The notes beneath the pieces are model-generated. The model was given only the letters and a program-made list of their open reading frames with translations. It did not search any database and was not told where the DNA came from. This document shows positions 1 to 10,865 of a stretch of 33,315 bases of DNA, piece after piece (the stretch's first letter is position 1; each line of letters opens with the position of its first letter). The translations under genes were made by a program, and so were the position numbers. This DNA is from Chara braunii (Eukaryota; Streptophyta; Charophyceae; Charales; Characeae), in contig BFEA01000299.1 in assembly GCA_003427395.1 (NCBI GenBank), positions 1,252,394 to 1,285,708 of the forward strand, read 5' to 3'.

Positions 1-58
<58 letters not shown>
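1..58. repeat. (TC)n microsatellite at window start
   Basis: An uninterrupted TC dinucleotide run, followed to about position 115 by CG- and CT-rich low-complexity sequence. The window ends in the complementary type of run (GA)n, which suggests that both edges are assembly breaks in microsatellite rather than biological boundaries. Confidence 0.97.
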
Positions 59-60
<2 letters not shown>

Positions 61-115
61 GTGTGCGCGCGCGCGCTCTCCCTCCCTCTCTCTCTCCTCT
101 CTCCCTTTTCCTCAA

Positions 116-1225
116 GCCCTCTTGACCCTGAACTCTCCCATCACCCCTTCCCCTCCGTGGCATGTGACTAACCTCTCCCCTCACCCGTTATATTGCCAGG
201 GAACGAACGGCAAAGAACTTGATCCTCACTTGGTGGAAAGCGAGGGCAAGGGGAGGGTTGCCGGTCCCTTGTGCCACCAAGAAGGAAAAAGCACCGGACT
301 TTTGTGAGCATCTGGGAAAGCGGAAAAGAGTGAAGTTTTGTGACAAGGTCAGTTGACTCAACCATTTTCCCCGACTGTATGACTAAGGAAGAGGCATGGC
401 TTGCTTGAGGGAAGGGGAAGAGAACCAAGAGGGTCATGGGAAGAGGAAAGAACTTAGGCTTGCGGGAGGGGCGATGTGTTGACCCCAATGGGGATTGTAT
501 TTGGCTTTTGTTTCGTGTGGTCTTGCGCAGGTGAGTAGCTTAGGATGGTTTGAGCGGGACTGGATCTGCGGAACGCGGGCAAGAGTGGGAAGATCGACGA
601 GGGATGGACATGGGCCTAGTGTAAACTCGGGCCATGGGAAAATCGGCGAGGGATGCGGGTGGGACTTGATGATCGTGTGCTTGGAAAAAGGAACATGGCC
701 TGTGTGATGGATGTGTGTCTTGATGCTCTGCGTGCAATTGTGGAAGCCTGAAAAGACTAAGGGCGACAATAGATATGCGAATAGGGTGATTGTCAAAAAA
801 AAAAAAATATAGGTGCTAGGGGCATGGACGGCGCGAGTGCACCCCGATGATGCCGTAGAGATTGCCCTGCTAGTGAAAAGGTGTGTGGCCCAATGGATGA
901 CGCTTGACCTACACACGAAAGAAGACGAACTCTCAATGAATTCCATGGACTGCCTGCGTATTGGAAGGAGCAATTGCCTGGTCACACTTAAATGAACCGA
1001 GAAAACACCATGAGTGATCAAAGAGCTACCATCTATCGCGAGAGTGGAGTTACATCCCCCAATGTAAAGCCCTCTCACAAATGGACCATCCCCATCTATC
1101 CTATAGCACTAGGTGGGGGTGCCCCTGGGACGAACGACCCGCGCCCTGAGCGTGAGCGTGGGCGGGTCGAGCCAAATGGGACCCGCAGAGGGGTTGACTT
1201 ATGCCCGAAAGTCCTTCAGGGTACG
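116..1225. other. Unassigned intergenic sequence
   Basis: No open frame here resembles a known family; the longest frames (for example 434-1078 on the minus strand) have no conserved motif and overlap others at random. A run of 13 A at 795-807 could be the tail of an old retroposed sequence, but no matching element is visible upstream. The last ~90 bp before 1226 are GC-rich and show no homology to the retroelement pol that begins at 1226, so the element boundary lies there. Confidence 0.5.
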
Positions 1226-2459
1226 GCCCCTACACCGTAAGGCGAACAACTAGGGCGAATCCAACCCTTGTCAAGGAGGTCGTCGAGTTGTGCGCGAAGC
1301 ACCTCGAGTTCCTCTTCGCTCATGCGGTAAATGCATCCACGTGGAGGGACGGCGCCAGTCTCGAGAGTGATCCCGTGACGTATGGGCCGGTCCGGAACCA
1401 TTCCGGTGGGAGCCTCGAAGACGTCTCCATACTCGTCCAAGAGGTGAGAAATGCGTGGGTCCGGCGGTGACACGGCTGGTCCGTCCGGCGAGGGAAGAGC
1501 ATGCAAGAATACAAGGCTCATCTCCTCGACGTCATTCTGAGCTATGCCGTCGCGAATTCTCGCAACGGAAACCACGTGACAAGCAATCGAAGTGTGAGGG
1601 GTCGCGACNGTACATGGGACTAACACTCCGTTCCGATCACGAAAATGAACGGTTCGGTCATGAAAGTTCACCGGATTATCGGCGTTACGCAACCAGGACA
1701 TGCCTAGAATCATGTCGAACTTGGTGTCGAGGATGTCAAAAGATACCGGCTCGCATGCAAGTGGCGCAAAGTATACCGGAACATCGTCGACGCATCGGTC
1801 AATTGACTTTTGCGTGCGGTCGTCCGCGAGTGTAACTTGCGTAGGTTGCGTCTTCCTCCGAACGCGCGGGCCATAAAGGCTTGGCTCATGAAATTGCGAG
1901 ATGCTCCGCAATCAATCAAGGCACTACAGGTTGCCTTTGCGATTTGAATGTGGATATAGAGCAAAGGCGCGTCGGTCTCGGCGTACCTTTGGGTGGCATA
2001 CTCGCGGCCAATCTTCGCAAGATAGGAGCGGAGATCGACAACCGCTACTCCGTCGTCCGTCAACGGAGCTGGTATTGCAGTGTGCAAATAGGAGCGTAGA
2101 TTTGCCATCAAGGCGTTGCAATGCGGCCTTGGCAAGGTTCCGGTTGAGGGTACAGGCATCCAAGCGAAGTCCTCTCTCGTGAGCGGGTCAAGCTCCTCAA
2201 GTCTTGACCACGCCGTCGAGTCCTTGGAATTCAATGGCGAGCTGATCGGATCACTTGCCGACGGTGTACAGGCTGCGCATATGCTATCTAAGTGCACGTG
2301 GCTAGGTTGGTCTAATGGTGGTACCAACTGAGCGGCATAATCCTCGTACGTAGCACGAGAATCAGCGACTAACGCATGCTTCCCGGTAGTGATATCGGTT
2401 GCTAGCAAGGCAACCGGTTCCGGCGGAGTGAGGAGAGGCGTCGCCCCTCTACTTGCGTA
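1226..2459 (-). pseudogene. Element A pol fragment: aspartic protease and N-terminal reverse transcriptase
   Basis: Two overlapping minus-strand frames, 2459-1710 and 1911-1216, carry a retropepsin. Its active-site motif is DCGASRNF (a cysteine where most retropepsins have Ser/Thr), and further on comes ILGMSWL, the usual second protease landmark. After a linker comes the start of RT with GAVPPRGCIYRMS and DKGWIRPS. The frame changes between the two halves, roughly at 1790-1910. Homology ends immediately after the SPYG motif at about 1226, so the RT palm with the YLDD site, RNase H and integrase are absent. The single N at 1610 does not disturb the frame. Pol is in a different frame from gag and is separated from it by stop codons, as in element C. 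Confidence 0.88.
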
Positions 2460-2461
2460 AC

Positions 2462-4085
2462 TCAGTTTCCCGAGTTAGTTGGACGGGGTATGTGTGCCTT
2501 GCCCTTGTCCGGGCATTGTGCGGTAGTGTGGGTGACACTATTGCACCATAGGCAATATCTGTACCGTTGACATAGGTCAAATACCTCCTTGGTTGTGTTG
2601 TATGCCGTCCATGGTTGCTGCCCAGTTCCCGTCGTTGTCGTCGCTTGTGTCGTCGATTTCTTCCGAACTCTCTTGGGATGCTTCGGCGGGAGCGCTGCGA
2701 CAGTTCCTCCATCACTCGAGGATGCTGCTGCAACGTGGAGATCAACTGATTCATCAGAAATCACGGCATTGTTATGTGTCGGTCGTTGATAGCCCTGCTT
2801 AGCCACATAGTGCGGCTGGGACTGCCGTTCGTTAGCGACCTTGTCATCCGTTTGAATGACCAGGTTCGCACGATCCAGAATAGCCTGAAATGAGGCATAA
2901 TCGTACTCGTTGCCGAGTGTCGTTCACAGTCCTGCGCACGATCGCGAGAAGAACTCGGATCGTTGGTTTGGAAAACTCAAATCGAAACCTGGTGTGGTCA
3001 CTATCTTCTACCACTTGATCGTCCAGTCTCGAGTTGGCATGCTTCCTTGTGAGCTAGTGTAGTCCTCATTCATGGCCGCCTTCACAACGTTGCGGACCAT
3101 GAAAGTGAACCATAGTTGCTCGAACTCCTTCCACGGAATGTGCGTGTGGAGTTCGGCGATGATGCATTTTTTGGTGGCCGCAAGATGGTTCATCCATGCC
3201 TGTGCTCCTCCAATCAGTTGGAGGTAGAGCGCCTTCATCATGTCTTCAGTGGGGACAGTGCAGCAGGATGCTTTCGTGAGGAAACTTTGCCACCATGTCA
3301 AGGCGTCCGTTGTTGTATTCGTCAAACTTGCTGATATTGAAGTGCGGCATCTTGTATGTCCTTGTAGCGGCGTCCAGTCTTGTCTGCAGTTTGGTGATGT
3401 TTGTCTTGATGGCGGCCACCGTGCTGCTGATCGTGGCCAGAGTAGTGAAATCACCTAGTTCGCCGAGCTGTTTCGCCGTGTCTGTCGTGCAGCCTGACAC
3501 TGCTTGGGAAGGCCTTGCCTCCAGAGCAGCAATGCGGGTGTCCATCTGTTGCAGCTGGGAGCTCGTGATCTTGACGGCTCCTGCAAGCGTCTTCACGTTA
3601 TGGTTAAGATCGTGCTGCAGCTGCCGTGTAGACCTGGAATGAAGGTCACCCATGGTGCTGTTCTAGATAACTGCACACATTATGCATAGTAGAATGTCTG
3701 CCAGGTTTTGTCTCTCCTGTTGTACTGCCATCGGCTCGGCGCCTGCTACGGGGACATAGCGCATCCCGTTGAGCACACCTGCCCACTGATCGTGTTGAGA
3801 GATCAGAAGGTCGGCACTGTCGGCGTTGAGCTTGTCGGTCGCCAACTGCTCCACCTCAGCTTGTCGCTGGGCTTGGGCTGCAGCTTCTGCTACCAGCCGC
3901 TGCTTTTTTGCTTCGGCAGCATCTTGTCGTTCCTTGGCAAGGGTTAGTGAGATCGTATAGGTCTTCACTCCCGGAATGTAGTCCATGATGGGCTCGTTCA
4001 GCCCTTGAACAGGACAGACCGGCAAGGGTTCGGCGTTACTAGATGTCGAAGTCTCAGACGAGGTTCCGCTGTTAGGCATGGCCAC
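2462..4085 (-). pseudogene. Element A gag (broken), with CCHC zinc knuckle
   Basis: Gag would be the capsid/nucleocapsid precursor. The pieces on the minus strand are in at least three frames. 4085-3663 is an Ala/Gln/Glu-rich probable coiled coil that starts at an ATG (MAMPNSG). 3653-3246 continues the helical N-terminal part (QMDTRIAALEARPSQ). 3454-3008 is the capsid-like core with the LIGGAQAWMNHL and MPTRDW landmarks. 2806-2462 is the nucleocapsid tail, ending in a perfect C-x2-C-x4-H-x4-C knuckle (CLWCNSVTHTTAQC). The same knuckle, with the same CLWCNS start, ends the gag of element C. Breaks near 3660, 3450-3250 and 2810-3010 make this a pseudogene. Assignment as Gag rests on position, knuckle and similarity to C. 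Confidence 0.82.
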
Positions 4086-4329
4086 GATCTGTGTGCTGGT
4101 CTGTGGCTGTTGTCGAACTGCAGGTTGCTATTGAATATCTGCGATCCGTCTGCTGCGTCGTGGTTGCTGTTCGGTGGCTTGCCCTGTTGGCATCAGGAAA
4201 CTGCTGCTGAAGGCTGGCCGGTTCGAAAGGTCGCAGAATAGTAAGAGGGAGAGGGTGGGCACAGGGTAGAACAGGTCAAGCAATTCGCATACAGTCCCTG
4301 TCCCAATTATGGACTTAGACACCTAATCA

Positions 4330-5288
4330 AATAGGAAAAAGATAAACTTTCCCCAAACCAACTTAAAAATTCGTAATAAGAAATAATAACGAATTAATAA
4401 TCAATAAAATTTAATTAATGATTAATAACGAATTAATACTTTCTTAATAATAATCAAGAAAACAATAATTGCAATAATGATAATTAACGAATTTTAAATT
4501 GTGAAAGATTAGGTATCCGTTGAGATCACCTATAGCCCGGGAGTTCACCGTTGATTAGTGAACTACCCGGAAGTTGCAGTTTCTTAGGGAACGATTCCGG
4601 ACAGTTTGCCAATTTTTTTTTCTTCGGATAATCAGGAAGAAAAACACGAATTTTTGAAAAAGCGTAAAATTTAGGGAATTTCAACCTACGAAGTCCGATT
4701 TTTAAAGGCCTGAGTCCGTATTCGGAAGTTCTCAAACTAGGAAAAAGAAAAAAAATTCGGATTCCAACCCTAATTTTCCGCGATTTCGCGAAATTTCCGG
4801 TTTTATGGTTCCAAAACATTCGAATTTCCCACTTTGAACGAAAAACCAAAATTTATCGTAACCCTAATTTCCAATACCGAAATAAAAGAGAAGTACCAAT
4901 TTAAAACCAAAATACCGGATTAAAAACAGAATGCGGAAATAAAAACGGAATACCGAGTTTGAAATCAGAAAGCCGAATTACAACAGAATATTGATTTAAA
5001 CCGAATAACGAATTAGAATAAAAAACCTGAATTAAAACAGAATATCGGATTAAACAAAATACCAATTAATCGGAATACCGAATTAAACAGAATACCGGAT
5101 TAAAACAGAATCCCGAATTGAAAGGCAGAATACCGGATTGAAACGGAATGCCGAATTAAACAGAATACCGTAAAAGAAAAAAAAAATTGCAACTTTGGAT
5201 CTCGATAGTAATGCAGAGCTGATTTGGAAGATCGAATAAGCAATCTATTCCTAATCAGACGTACCTTGTGAGCAGATCCATGATTTGG
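4330..5288 (-). other. AT-rich 5' leader of element A
   Basis: This stretch lies between the primer binding site and the first gag ATG. It is very AT-rich in contrast to the coding part (taataa/attaat-rich at 4360-4500) and contains no credible open frame. The half nearest the LTR is the tandem array listed separately. Untranslated leaders of this kind carry packaging and translation signals in LTR elements; no specific signal can be named here. Confidence 0.6.
4868..5180. repeat. Degenerate ~20-bp AT-rich tandem repeat
   Basis: About 14 imperfect copies of a unit close to acagaataccgaattaaa follow one another with small length changes, for example at 5070-5175. Variation is mostly at one or two positions (accg/gccg/tcgg and gga/gaa). 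The array lies in the untranslated leader of element A and is probably slipped-strand expansion within the element. Confidence 0.85.
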
Positions 5289-5305
5289 TCTGCTCCGATA
5301 CCAAA
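5289..5305 (-). promoter_or_regulatory. Primer binding site of element A (initiator tRNA-Met type)
   Basis: On the minus strand, the LTR ends in TAACA and, one base later, tttggtatcggagcaga follows. The core tggtatcggagc matches the common plant gypsy primer site tggtatcagagc (complement of the initiator-Met tRNA 3' end) except for one base. Element D has the same core after its 5' LTR, which supports the call and fixes the LTR boundary. Confidence 0.8.
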
Positions 5306-5306
5306 C

Positions 5307-6539
5307 TGTTACATACTTGTGAGTACTTCAACAAGTATGGGCAGAACCAACAGATCAACCAATATAGGATGAACATGTATGCAGCGGAAGTCTGATAAAT
5401 AGACTGACTCACATAGACTGAACTCATACGGATATCACCCAACACACAAACAATCGTGAGATGGTGGGGTCTGAGCCAATCATAGATGATGCTCAGGCCC
5501 CGTACAACCATACACAGATGAAAGGTGGGAGAAGAGACGAAGGAGGTGGGAGATGTAGGCAGCGCCAGATGTCACCGAGATAGAATCCAGTAGGTCACCG
5601 ATATGGTAGTCCAAAATGTCATCGAACAAGATCAAAATGTTGTGGACAGTAAGTCACCAATGTCGGAGGTACAAAGTCCTAATGTAACCGGTGTCCAATC
5701 TGTGATGCCGCCGAGTAGTAACCCCAACAATCTCCAAGTATCGAATCCGGTAAGTATCACAGCCTCTTACCACCGAAGTCCAACACTGATCTCTGTCCAA
5801 CTAGTATCAAGTCTTCAGTCTGAAGAAGAAGAAGAAGAGGAAGTCTGAAGGAGAAGAAGAAGAAGAAGAAGAAGAAGAAGAAGAAGAAGAAGAAGAAGAA
5901 GAGCCAGGTGGCAGAGGAGGAGGAGGAGATGGTGAGGTAGGGAGGAGGAATAACCTCGCTGTCCTGTCCCGAATCCAGGCCTCACCTGCAGGTACACGGA
6001 TGCCACTGAAGACCTGCGCAGCTGGAGTAATGGCGCCTCAGGTAAGTGCCAGCTAAGTTCCTCGCTGCTCCTCGACTCCTGTGCAGTCCAACGCTAGGAA
6101 TAGCGCTGCTGTCTCCAGCGCTGTGCGCTAACCAAAATAGTGTAGCGCTCCTCGCAATGCCGCTGCTCCGCTCTGAACCAAAACGACTGGCGCTCCAGCA
6201 GCGTCCCAGTGCTCGATGCCTCACAATGAGGCTGGACCGGTATTGAGTACCGGTGGAAAAGAGGCCGGCCTCAATGCTGCGAGGCCCGACCGTGATCGGA
6301 ATCATCCAGATCGACAGTTCAGATCAGACCGGCGGGCGGCAGCCTCAAGAGCGCCGCCAGGCCCAAACGGTAATGTCGTTTGGGCCTGCCCGTCGGGTCT
6401 GGTCCGTAAGTGGCCTAAAAGGGCCAACCGATGGCCTAGAATGGCTCCGCCGTGGTAAAGGTCCGGCCTTGGGCCTGGACCGGCCCCTGAACCCAAATCT
6501 GTCGGGCCTACCCAGATCCGTGTGACACAATGTGTAACA
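5307..6539 (-). repeat. 5' LTR of element A (single copy in window)
   Basis: The boundaries are the inverted termini TGTTACA at 5307-5313 and TGTAACA at 6533-6539, i.e. TG...CA in either direction, with the primer site directly inside. The length, about 1.23 kb, matches the LTRs of elements C and D. The sequence resembles the B/C LTR only loosely (a shared acttacctg...cagcgcc-like block and a TTC/CTT-rich tract). It contains a (GAA)n run and strong GC-rich inverted repeats, the clearest being a 12-bp perfect stem at 6358-6369/6377-6388 around a 7-base loop. No second copy is present in the window, so no LTR divergence can be estimated. Confidence 0.72.
5820..5902. repeat. (GAA)n microsatellite inside the element A LTR
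   Basis: A GAA trinucleotide run with two short interruptions. On the element's own strand it is a TTC/CTT pyrimidine tract. The B/C LTRs hold a short ttcttcttcctcttctc tract in a comparable setting, so this is probably an expansion of an ancestral pyrimidine-rich LTR segment. Confidence 0.93.
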
Positions 6540-8160
6540 CCTGCTAAGCACAACTGCTTTTCTCACTGCTATATTTGGGAACAGTGGACTGTGGTCTTTA
6601 GGCCTTGAGGAGTATTGAGCTGCCTTGATACTACGACTGGGACGACTGAAGGACCATAGCAGCGAGAATCGGACTCTACTGTGTCCTACATCGCTAAGGG
6701 TGAAAGTGTTGCTGTTTTTTTAGCTACAAGAAGACATATGTCGCAGAATGTGAAAGCATGGCCTATTGAACCTTTCGCGTCTCATAGCTTGAAGCAGAGG
6801 GTGTCAAGGAAGCTATCACAGGGAGCACACGCCAACTGTGGGAGTACATGCTTGGCCACAGCGGTGGTTTGAGTGGACGACATCTGAAGTACTTCGTTGC
6901 TACTGCTAAGTGCTCTTGTGCTGCGGCCATTTATTCCATATCTCGGATGGTTGAAGCCTTTGTTAGTCAAAGTCACACCTTGTGATTCAGAGTCGCAGCC
7001 TGGGTGTCCCAAAGCCATGACTGTGTTTTTGCGGGGCATGATGTTGAGTCCTGAGCCAAGCTGTTAGACCTGTTGCTGAACTGCTAATATGTTTTTTTTG
7101 CGGCAACAAACACAATTCTCGTTGTCACTAAGATACTGCTGTCGCTACTATACTCAGCAGGTGGTGGACAGTGACAGTTGGAGTCCGAGAACGGACTGTT
7201 GACTTGCTGTTGTGGCACCTCCGCTGTACTTTTGCGTTTTATTATTGAGATTGCTGGCGTTATTGTGCCTTCGACTGCTTGAACTGGGCATCTTTGCTAG
7301 CACTTCTGAGTTCCGCTATTCTCAAGAATCTCGGCCCTGCCGTGCATTGGGCAGTATATCACGACGAACAGTTGCTGGGCTCGCAAGGCTTACTGTAGAG
7401 CATAGTAGCCTGTTGCCTTTGGTACTTATGCTGCTACGCGTGGTTGCCGTGCACGCAGCATCCTGGTGAGTGTGGTGGCAGTCCGGCGCACTTTAAGTAG
7501 AGCACAGGGGTGCGCAGCAGCAGCATTGGACTGAGGAAAAGTATTGTGGGCAGGGGAAGTGACCGGGGTTTTTGCACAAGGGTCGTTGCTGCGACTTGAA
7601 GGCTTGTCAGGGGGAGTTGTTATTCTGCGTCTGGGCCGTGGTTTGGCCATCTCAACTGCGTTTTTGGCCACCATTGCAGGACCCTCAGGCAATTGAAGGT
7701 TACAAGGCTCTCTCCCGCAAGTCTGGCCGCATCCCTCTTGTATTTGAGAGTCTAAATATCTATTTTTCTGTCTTTCTCAGTCCCAGTCTGATCTTTTGGC
7801 GCTGAGAGGAAGGCGGTAGGTGGGATTGAAACCCGTAGGACCGCGCCAAGGCCTCTGTGGGAGGTTCGCCCCACCGATTGCGGGAGCTCTTCCGGAGCCC
7901 GGGCGGGGTTCTGGAGGCAGGGAACTTCAGGTATAATTTCGTCTGACGTGTGTGATCCCTTCCCCTAGCTAAATTATTCCTTTGGGTATCTGAACATAAT
8001 TATGGTAGGTTATTACCTTTTGTTTTGTTATGTATGTCAGGACATGTATTGTGAAAGGTTAAACGAATAAGTAAATATGAGAGTTCAGATAATCCCTTGA
8101 GAGAACTCAGACAGAATGGATGGGGGAAGGTGGGAGGAAGGTGTTTGCATGTGTTTGACC
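6540..8160. other. Unassigned sequence without a recognisable gene
   Basis: Frames are short (under 90 residues) and give no family match by eye. Composition is ordinary (about half GC), with T-rich patches at 6714 and 7090. A GC-rich block at about 7800-7920 contains a short hairpin (gtggg...ccccac). It could hold untranslated or intronic sequence of an unseen gene, but nothing in it proves that. Confidence 0.4.
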
Positions 8161-8169
8161 TGGTCAACT

Positions 8170-9245
8170 GAAGGTTGGGCCCCTCTGGGTGGATGTGGGT
8201 CCAGTGCTATGTTTTATTGGTGTTTGCTGGGCTGTGTGAATGACTTTTATGGATGGTCCTACCCGGGTAGGATGGATCAGTCGCGGTTTTTTTTGGGGGT
8301 TCCTGAACAGGAGGACGGGCGCCCTTGGCAGGGAAGGCTCAGAGTCCTGGTGTTTCTTTTAATGGGTTGAGGTGCATGTTTGTCTGAGGGAACAAAGGCA
8401 TAAGACTAAGCGTACCCTAGGGTTAGGGCGGCTTAGCCGCGAGCTATGAATTAACTGGTCAACCAGAGTATAAAATTTGATACATATATTATTTGAACTT
8501 GTACTTCTGACAGACCGGGCACCCTGGGTAGGGAAAGCCAATCAGGGAGTCAGGTAGAACTAAGGAAGAAAAGGAAATAGATAAAGAATAACAAGAAGGT
8601 AACTGGGCAGGCTAAATGTACCCTAGGGTTAGGGCGGCTCAGTTGTATGCTCATAATAACACCAAGGAGCAGAAAGTTAGTATAAATTTGTTTTTATTTT
8701 CCCTTCTAATCAAAGAGGGCGGATAGGAAGTTCCATTAGTTGAAAAGGTCCGATCGACTGCCTAACAAGAGAAGGAAAAGCTTAAAGTATGTGCAAGTAT
8801 TCGTATCATATTAACTGTTGTATGGCTGACTAGGTGTACCCTAGGGTTAGGGCGGCCTAGTGATATGCTTTTGTCGTTGATGTGATGTGAGTTGGACGTA
8901 CCCTAGGGTAGGGCGGTCCAACTTTTTGTCGTTTGTACTTATGTTCAGGCAAGTTAGGCCTACCCCTGGGTAGGCCTGGTCTAATGTTATGCCATATGTA
9001 ACTTTGTATAGCGCAGGTTGGGCACACCCTAGGGTTAGGGCAGCCCGATCCTATGCTTCATGTCGTTAGTTTGGCAGAAACCGGACATGCCCTAGGGTTA
9101 GGGCGGTCTGGTCATATGCATTACGTATACAGTTCATGTTATGTTGGACACACCCTAGGGTTAGGGCAGTCCAGTTGTGCTTACCTTATCTGTTATTTAG
9201 GCAGATCAAATACACCATTTTATTAGGGTGAGTCTGGTCGTATGC
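8170..9245. repeat. Array of covarying hairpin units (CCCTAGGGTTAGGG core)
   Basis: At least nine clear or near-clear units centre at about 8421, 8630, 8845, 8906, 8969, 9033, 9097, 9159 and 9222, with weaker ones at about 8180, 8264, 8330 and 8526. The core pairs with itself (CCCTA/TAGGG around GGGT). Flanking it is an outer stem of 6-8 bp whose sequence differs from unit to unit while pairing is kept: ctaagc/gcttag, actaggt/gcctagt, gttggac/gtccaac, ggttgggc/gcccgatc, accggac/gtctggt. Spacing is about 60-66 bp from 8845 onward and about 104 bp before that. The family is not one I recognise. The core resembles facing plant telomere repeats, but the outer stems are not telomeric. Confidence 0.85.
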
Positions 9246-10865
9246 CATGGAAAAGGCGGACTTAAAGGGGAAAAAAATTGAGAGATGTAACGAACTACTT
9301 GGGTCAAACTGATGTGGGATTGTGAGAGATATTTGTTTATGCATGCTTGTAGGGTCTCACTTTGGGGTGTCTTTTTGATAGGTTAGCTGTTTAGATGCTC
9401 GCCAAGTGCTGGAGCCATAGATAGATGAGATGTATGACGGGAGGGAGAGCTTGGGATAAAAGATAGGACTGACCTTATTTAAAAGTTAGAGTTGACGATA
9501 GCTCACGATACCATCTTCTGAAAGGGGGTCGTATAAACTATCTTCAATCCTAACTATCGAGCAAGTGTCAGAAGTTAGTCCCAAGTATAGCTTGCTTTGT
9601 CTTTCTGTTTTTCAGCTTTGTATAAATCTTGACAGCCTCCTGTTCCTACGGTGTCGAAATTTCTACAAATCTGAAAGAGTTGATCGTTTCTGGACTCATA
9701 GAAATTCTGGAAAGGCACTTTTCCTATGGGAAGCGCTGCCGAAATTTCGTAGAATTTGAAGAGCTAGAATACTTTCAGCTACGAACTACCTGGCAGATCC
9801 ATCCTGGATAGGGGAGATGTTCAGTGACTTGCTACTAGTAGAGGAGCTAGGTTACGACTTAGGGAGTATTCTCCTTTCGGCATGAACATAGTAGTGGTTC
9901 TTTTGGGTTGTACTGTGATGCAGGTTTCCGTATTTCGCTTGAAGGATTGATCTGATAAGCCTGGTCCTTCAAAAGGGTCACTCTTCTGTTGTCATTGATA
10001 ATAGGTCGGTTGCCGATTCGTCGGTTCACGACTCAACTTTCCTTTTTTCTTCTGCCTCTCAACCTAAAGCCTTGGCCCTTGCTGGGTTTTTATGTTTTCT
10101 TGGGCTTTCACCCAGATTCTTTACAAATGGCCATTTCTTAAAGACTGAGTATTTTTTTGTTGAGGAAAGGTGGGGAAATGGTTGGGCTTGTGTGCATGAG
10201 GCAGGGTGTGAGCTGCAGTAGGCTGAAAAGTTTACCCCTTTAGTGTGTGTGATGTTGTTTGAATGTTGTGCGTATGATTGCAGGTATGTTAAATGATTAT
10301 GTTGTGAATCCAGATAGGCAACCCACACAACTGTCGTGAGAGTGAACTACCATGCAACTCTTTGTGTTGACTGTGATTGTCCTTTTTTTCGCTTTGATAT
10401 TGTGATAAGTAAAGTAGGCATATGTTCGGATAACCCTCACGGGGCGATGCGGCCATGTGCTTACGCTGTTTTTTTTTCTCGTTGTTTTAGTTGGTCGGAC
10501 GTCAATCACGAGCCCGGAATTCGAGATCCTTGTCCAGGACGTCCCAGGCCCTAGGCTCAGCGCGGAAGGGATCACCCCTCGCACGGAGGCTGATTTGCTT
10601 GCCTGCACGGCGCAGTACCTGGGAGATAGAAGCGCTGCGAGGTTGAGGGGCTATCCCCCAGCTAGTTGGTCCGGTGGGGTGTTCATGTTTTCTTTTGCTA
10701 AAATGTTCTTTTTCTTTTTCCTTGTTTTAATTTATTTTGGTTGAACGATAAAGTTCCGGGCAAAGTGTTTAGCGGGTCGCTGGTGATGCGCCAGACAACT
10801 CACCACCGCTCCGAATTCCGTCCTGCCCTAGGGACCATCTTACCCCGCACCCTTTGGGGCACCTC
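9246..10865. other. Unassigned sequence; one possible exon-like GC-rich block
   Basis: Most of this interval is AT-leaning, with short frames and no recognisable product. At 10471-10490 a T-rich tract ends in ttttag, which resembles a 3' splice site. A GC-rich block with an open plus-strand frame follows to about 10676, and T-rich sequence then returns. The encoded peptide (containing SPEFEILVQDVPGPRL) is not one I recognise. It may be an exon of an unseen gene or part of a repeat; the evidence does not separate these. Confidence 0.35.

Larger units (their letters stand above)
1226..6539 (-). mobile_element. Element A: 5' part of a Ty3/gypsy LTR retrotransposon
   Basis: Read on the minus strand, the order is LTR (6539-5307), tRNA primer site, long AT-rich leader, gag, protease and the first part of reverse transcriptase, where it stops abruptly at about 1226. 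This is canonical gypsy order with integrase and the 3' LTR missing. The protein sequence is clearly related to elements B and C further along, but its Gag and LTR are much more diverged, so it is a separate subfamily. The linkage of the LTR to gag across 1.2 kb of AT-rich leader is inferred from orientation and from the adjacent primer site. The copy is dead: gag changes frame repeatedly and pol is truncated. Confidence 0.8.

Noticed and set aside
795-807. Poly(A) tail of a LINE or processed pseudogene
   Set aside because: Only 13 A, with no recognisable coding or SINE sequence upstream and no target duplication seen.
8406-9240. Interstitial telomere sequence
   Set aside because: The core contains CCCTA and TTAGGG, but there are no consecutive telomere repeats. 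The units are single facing motifs inside variable stems at ~62-bp spacing.
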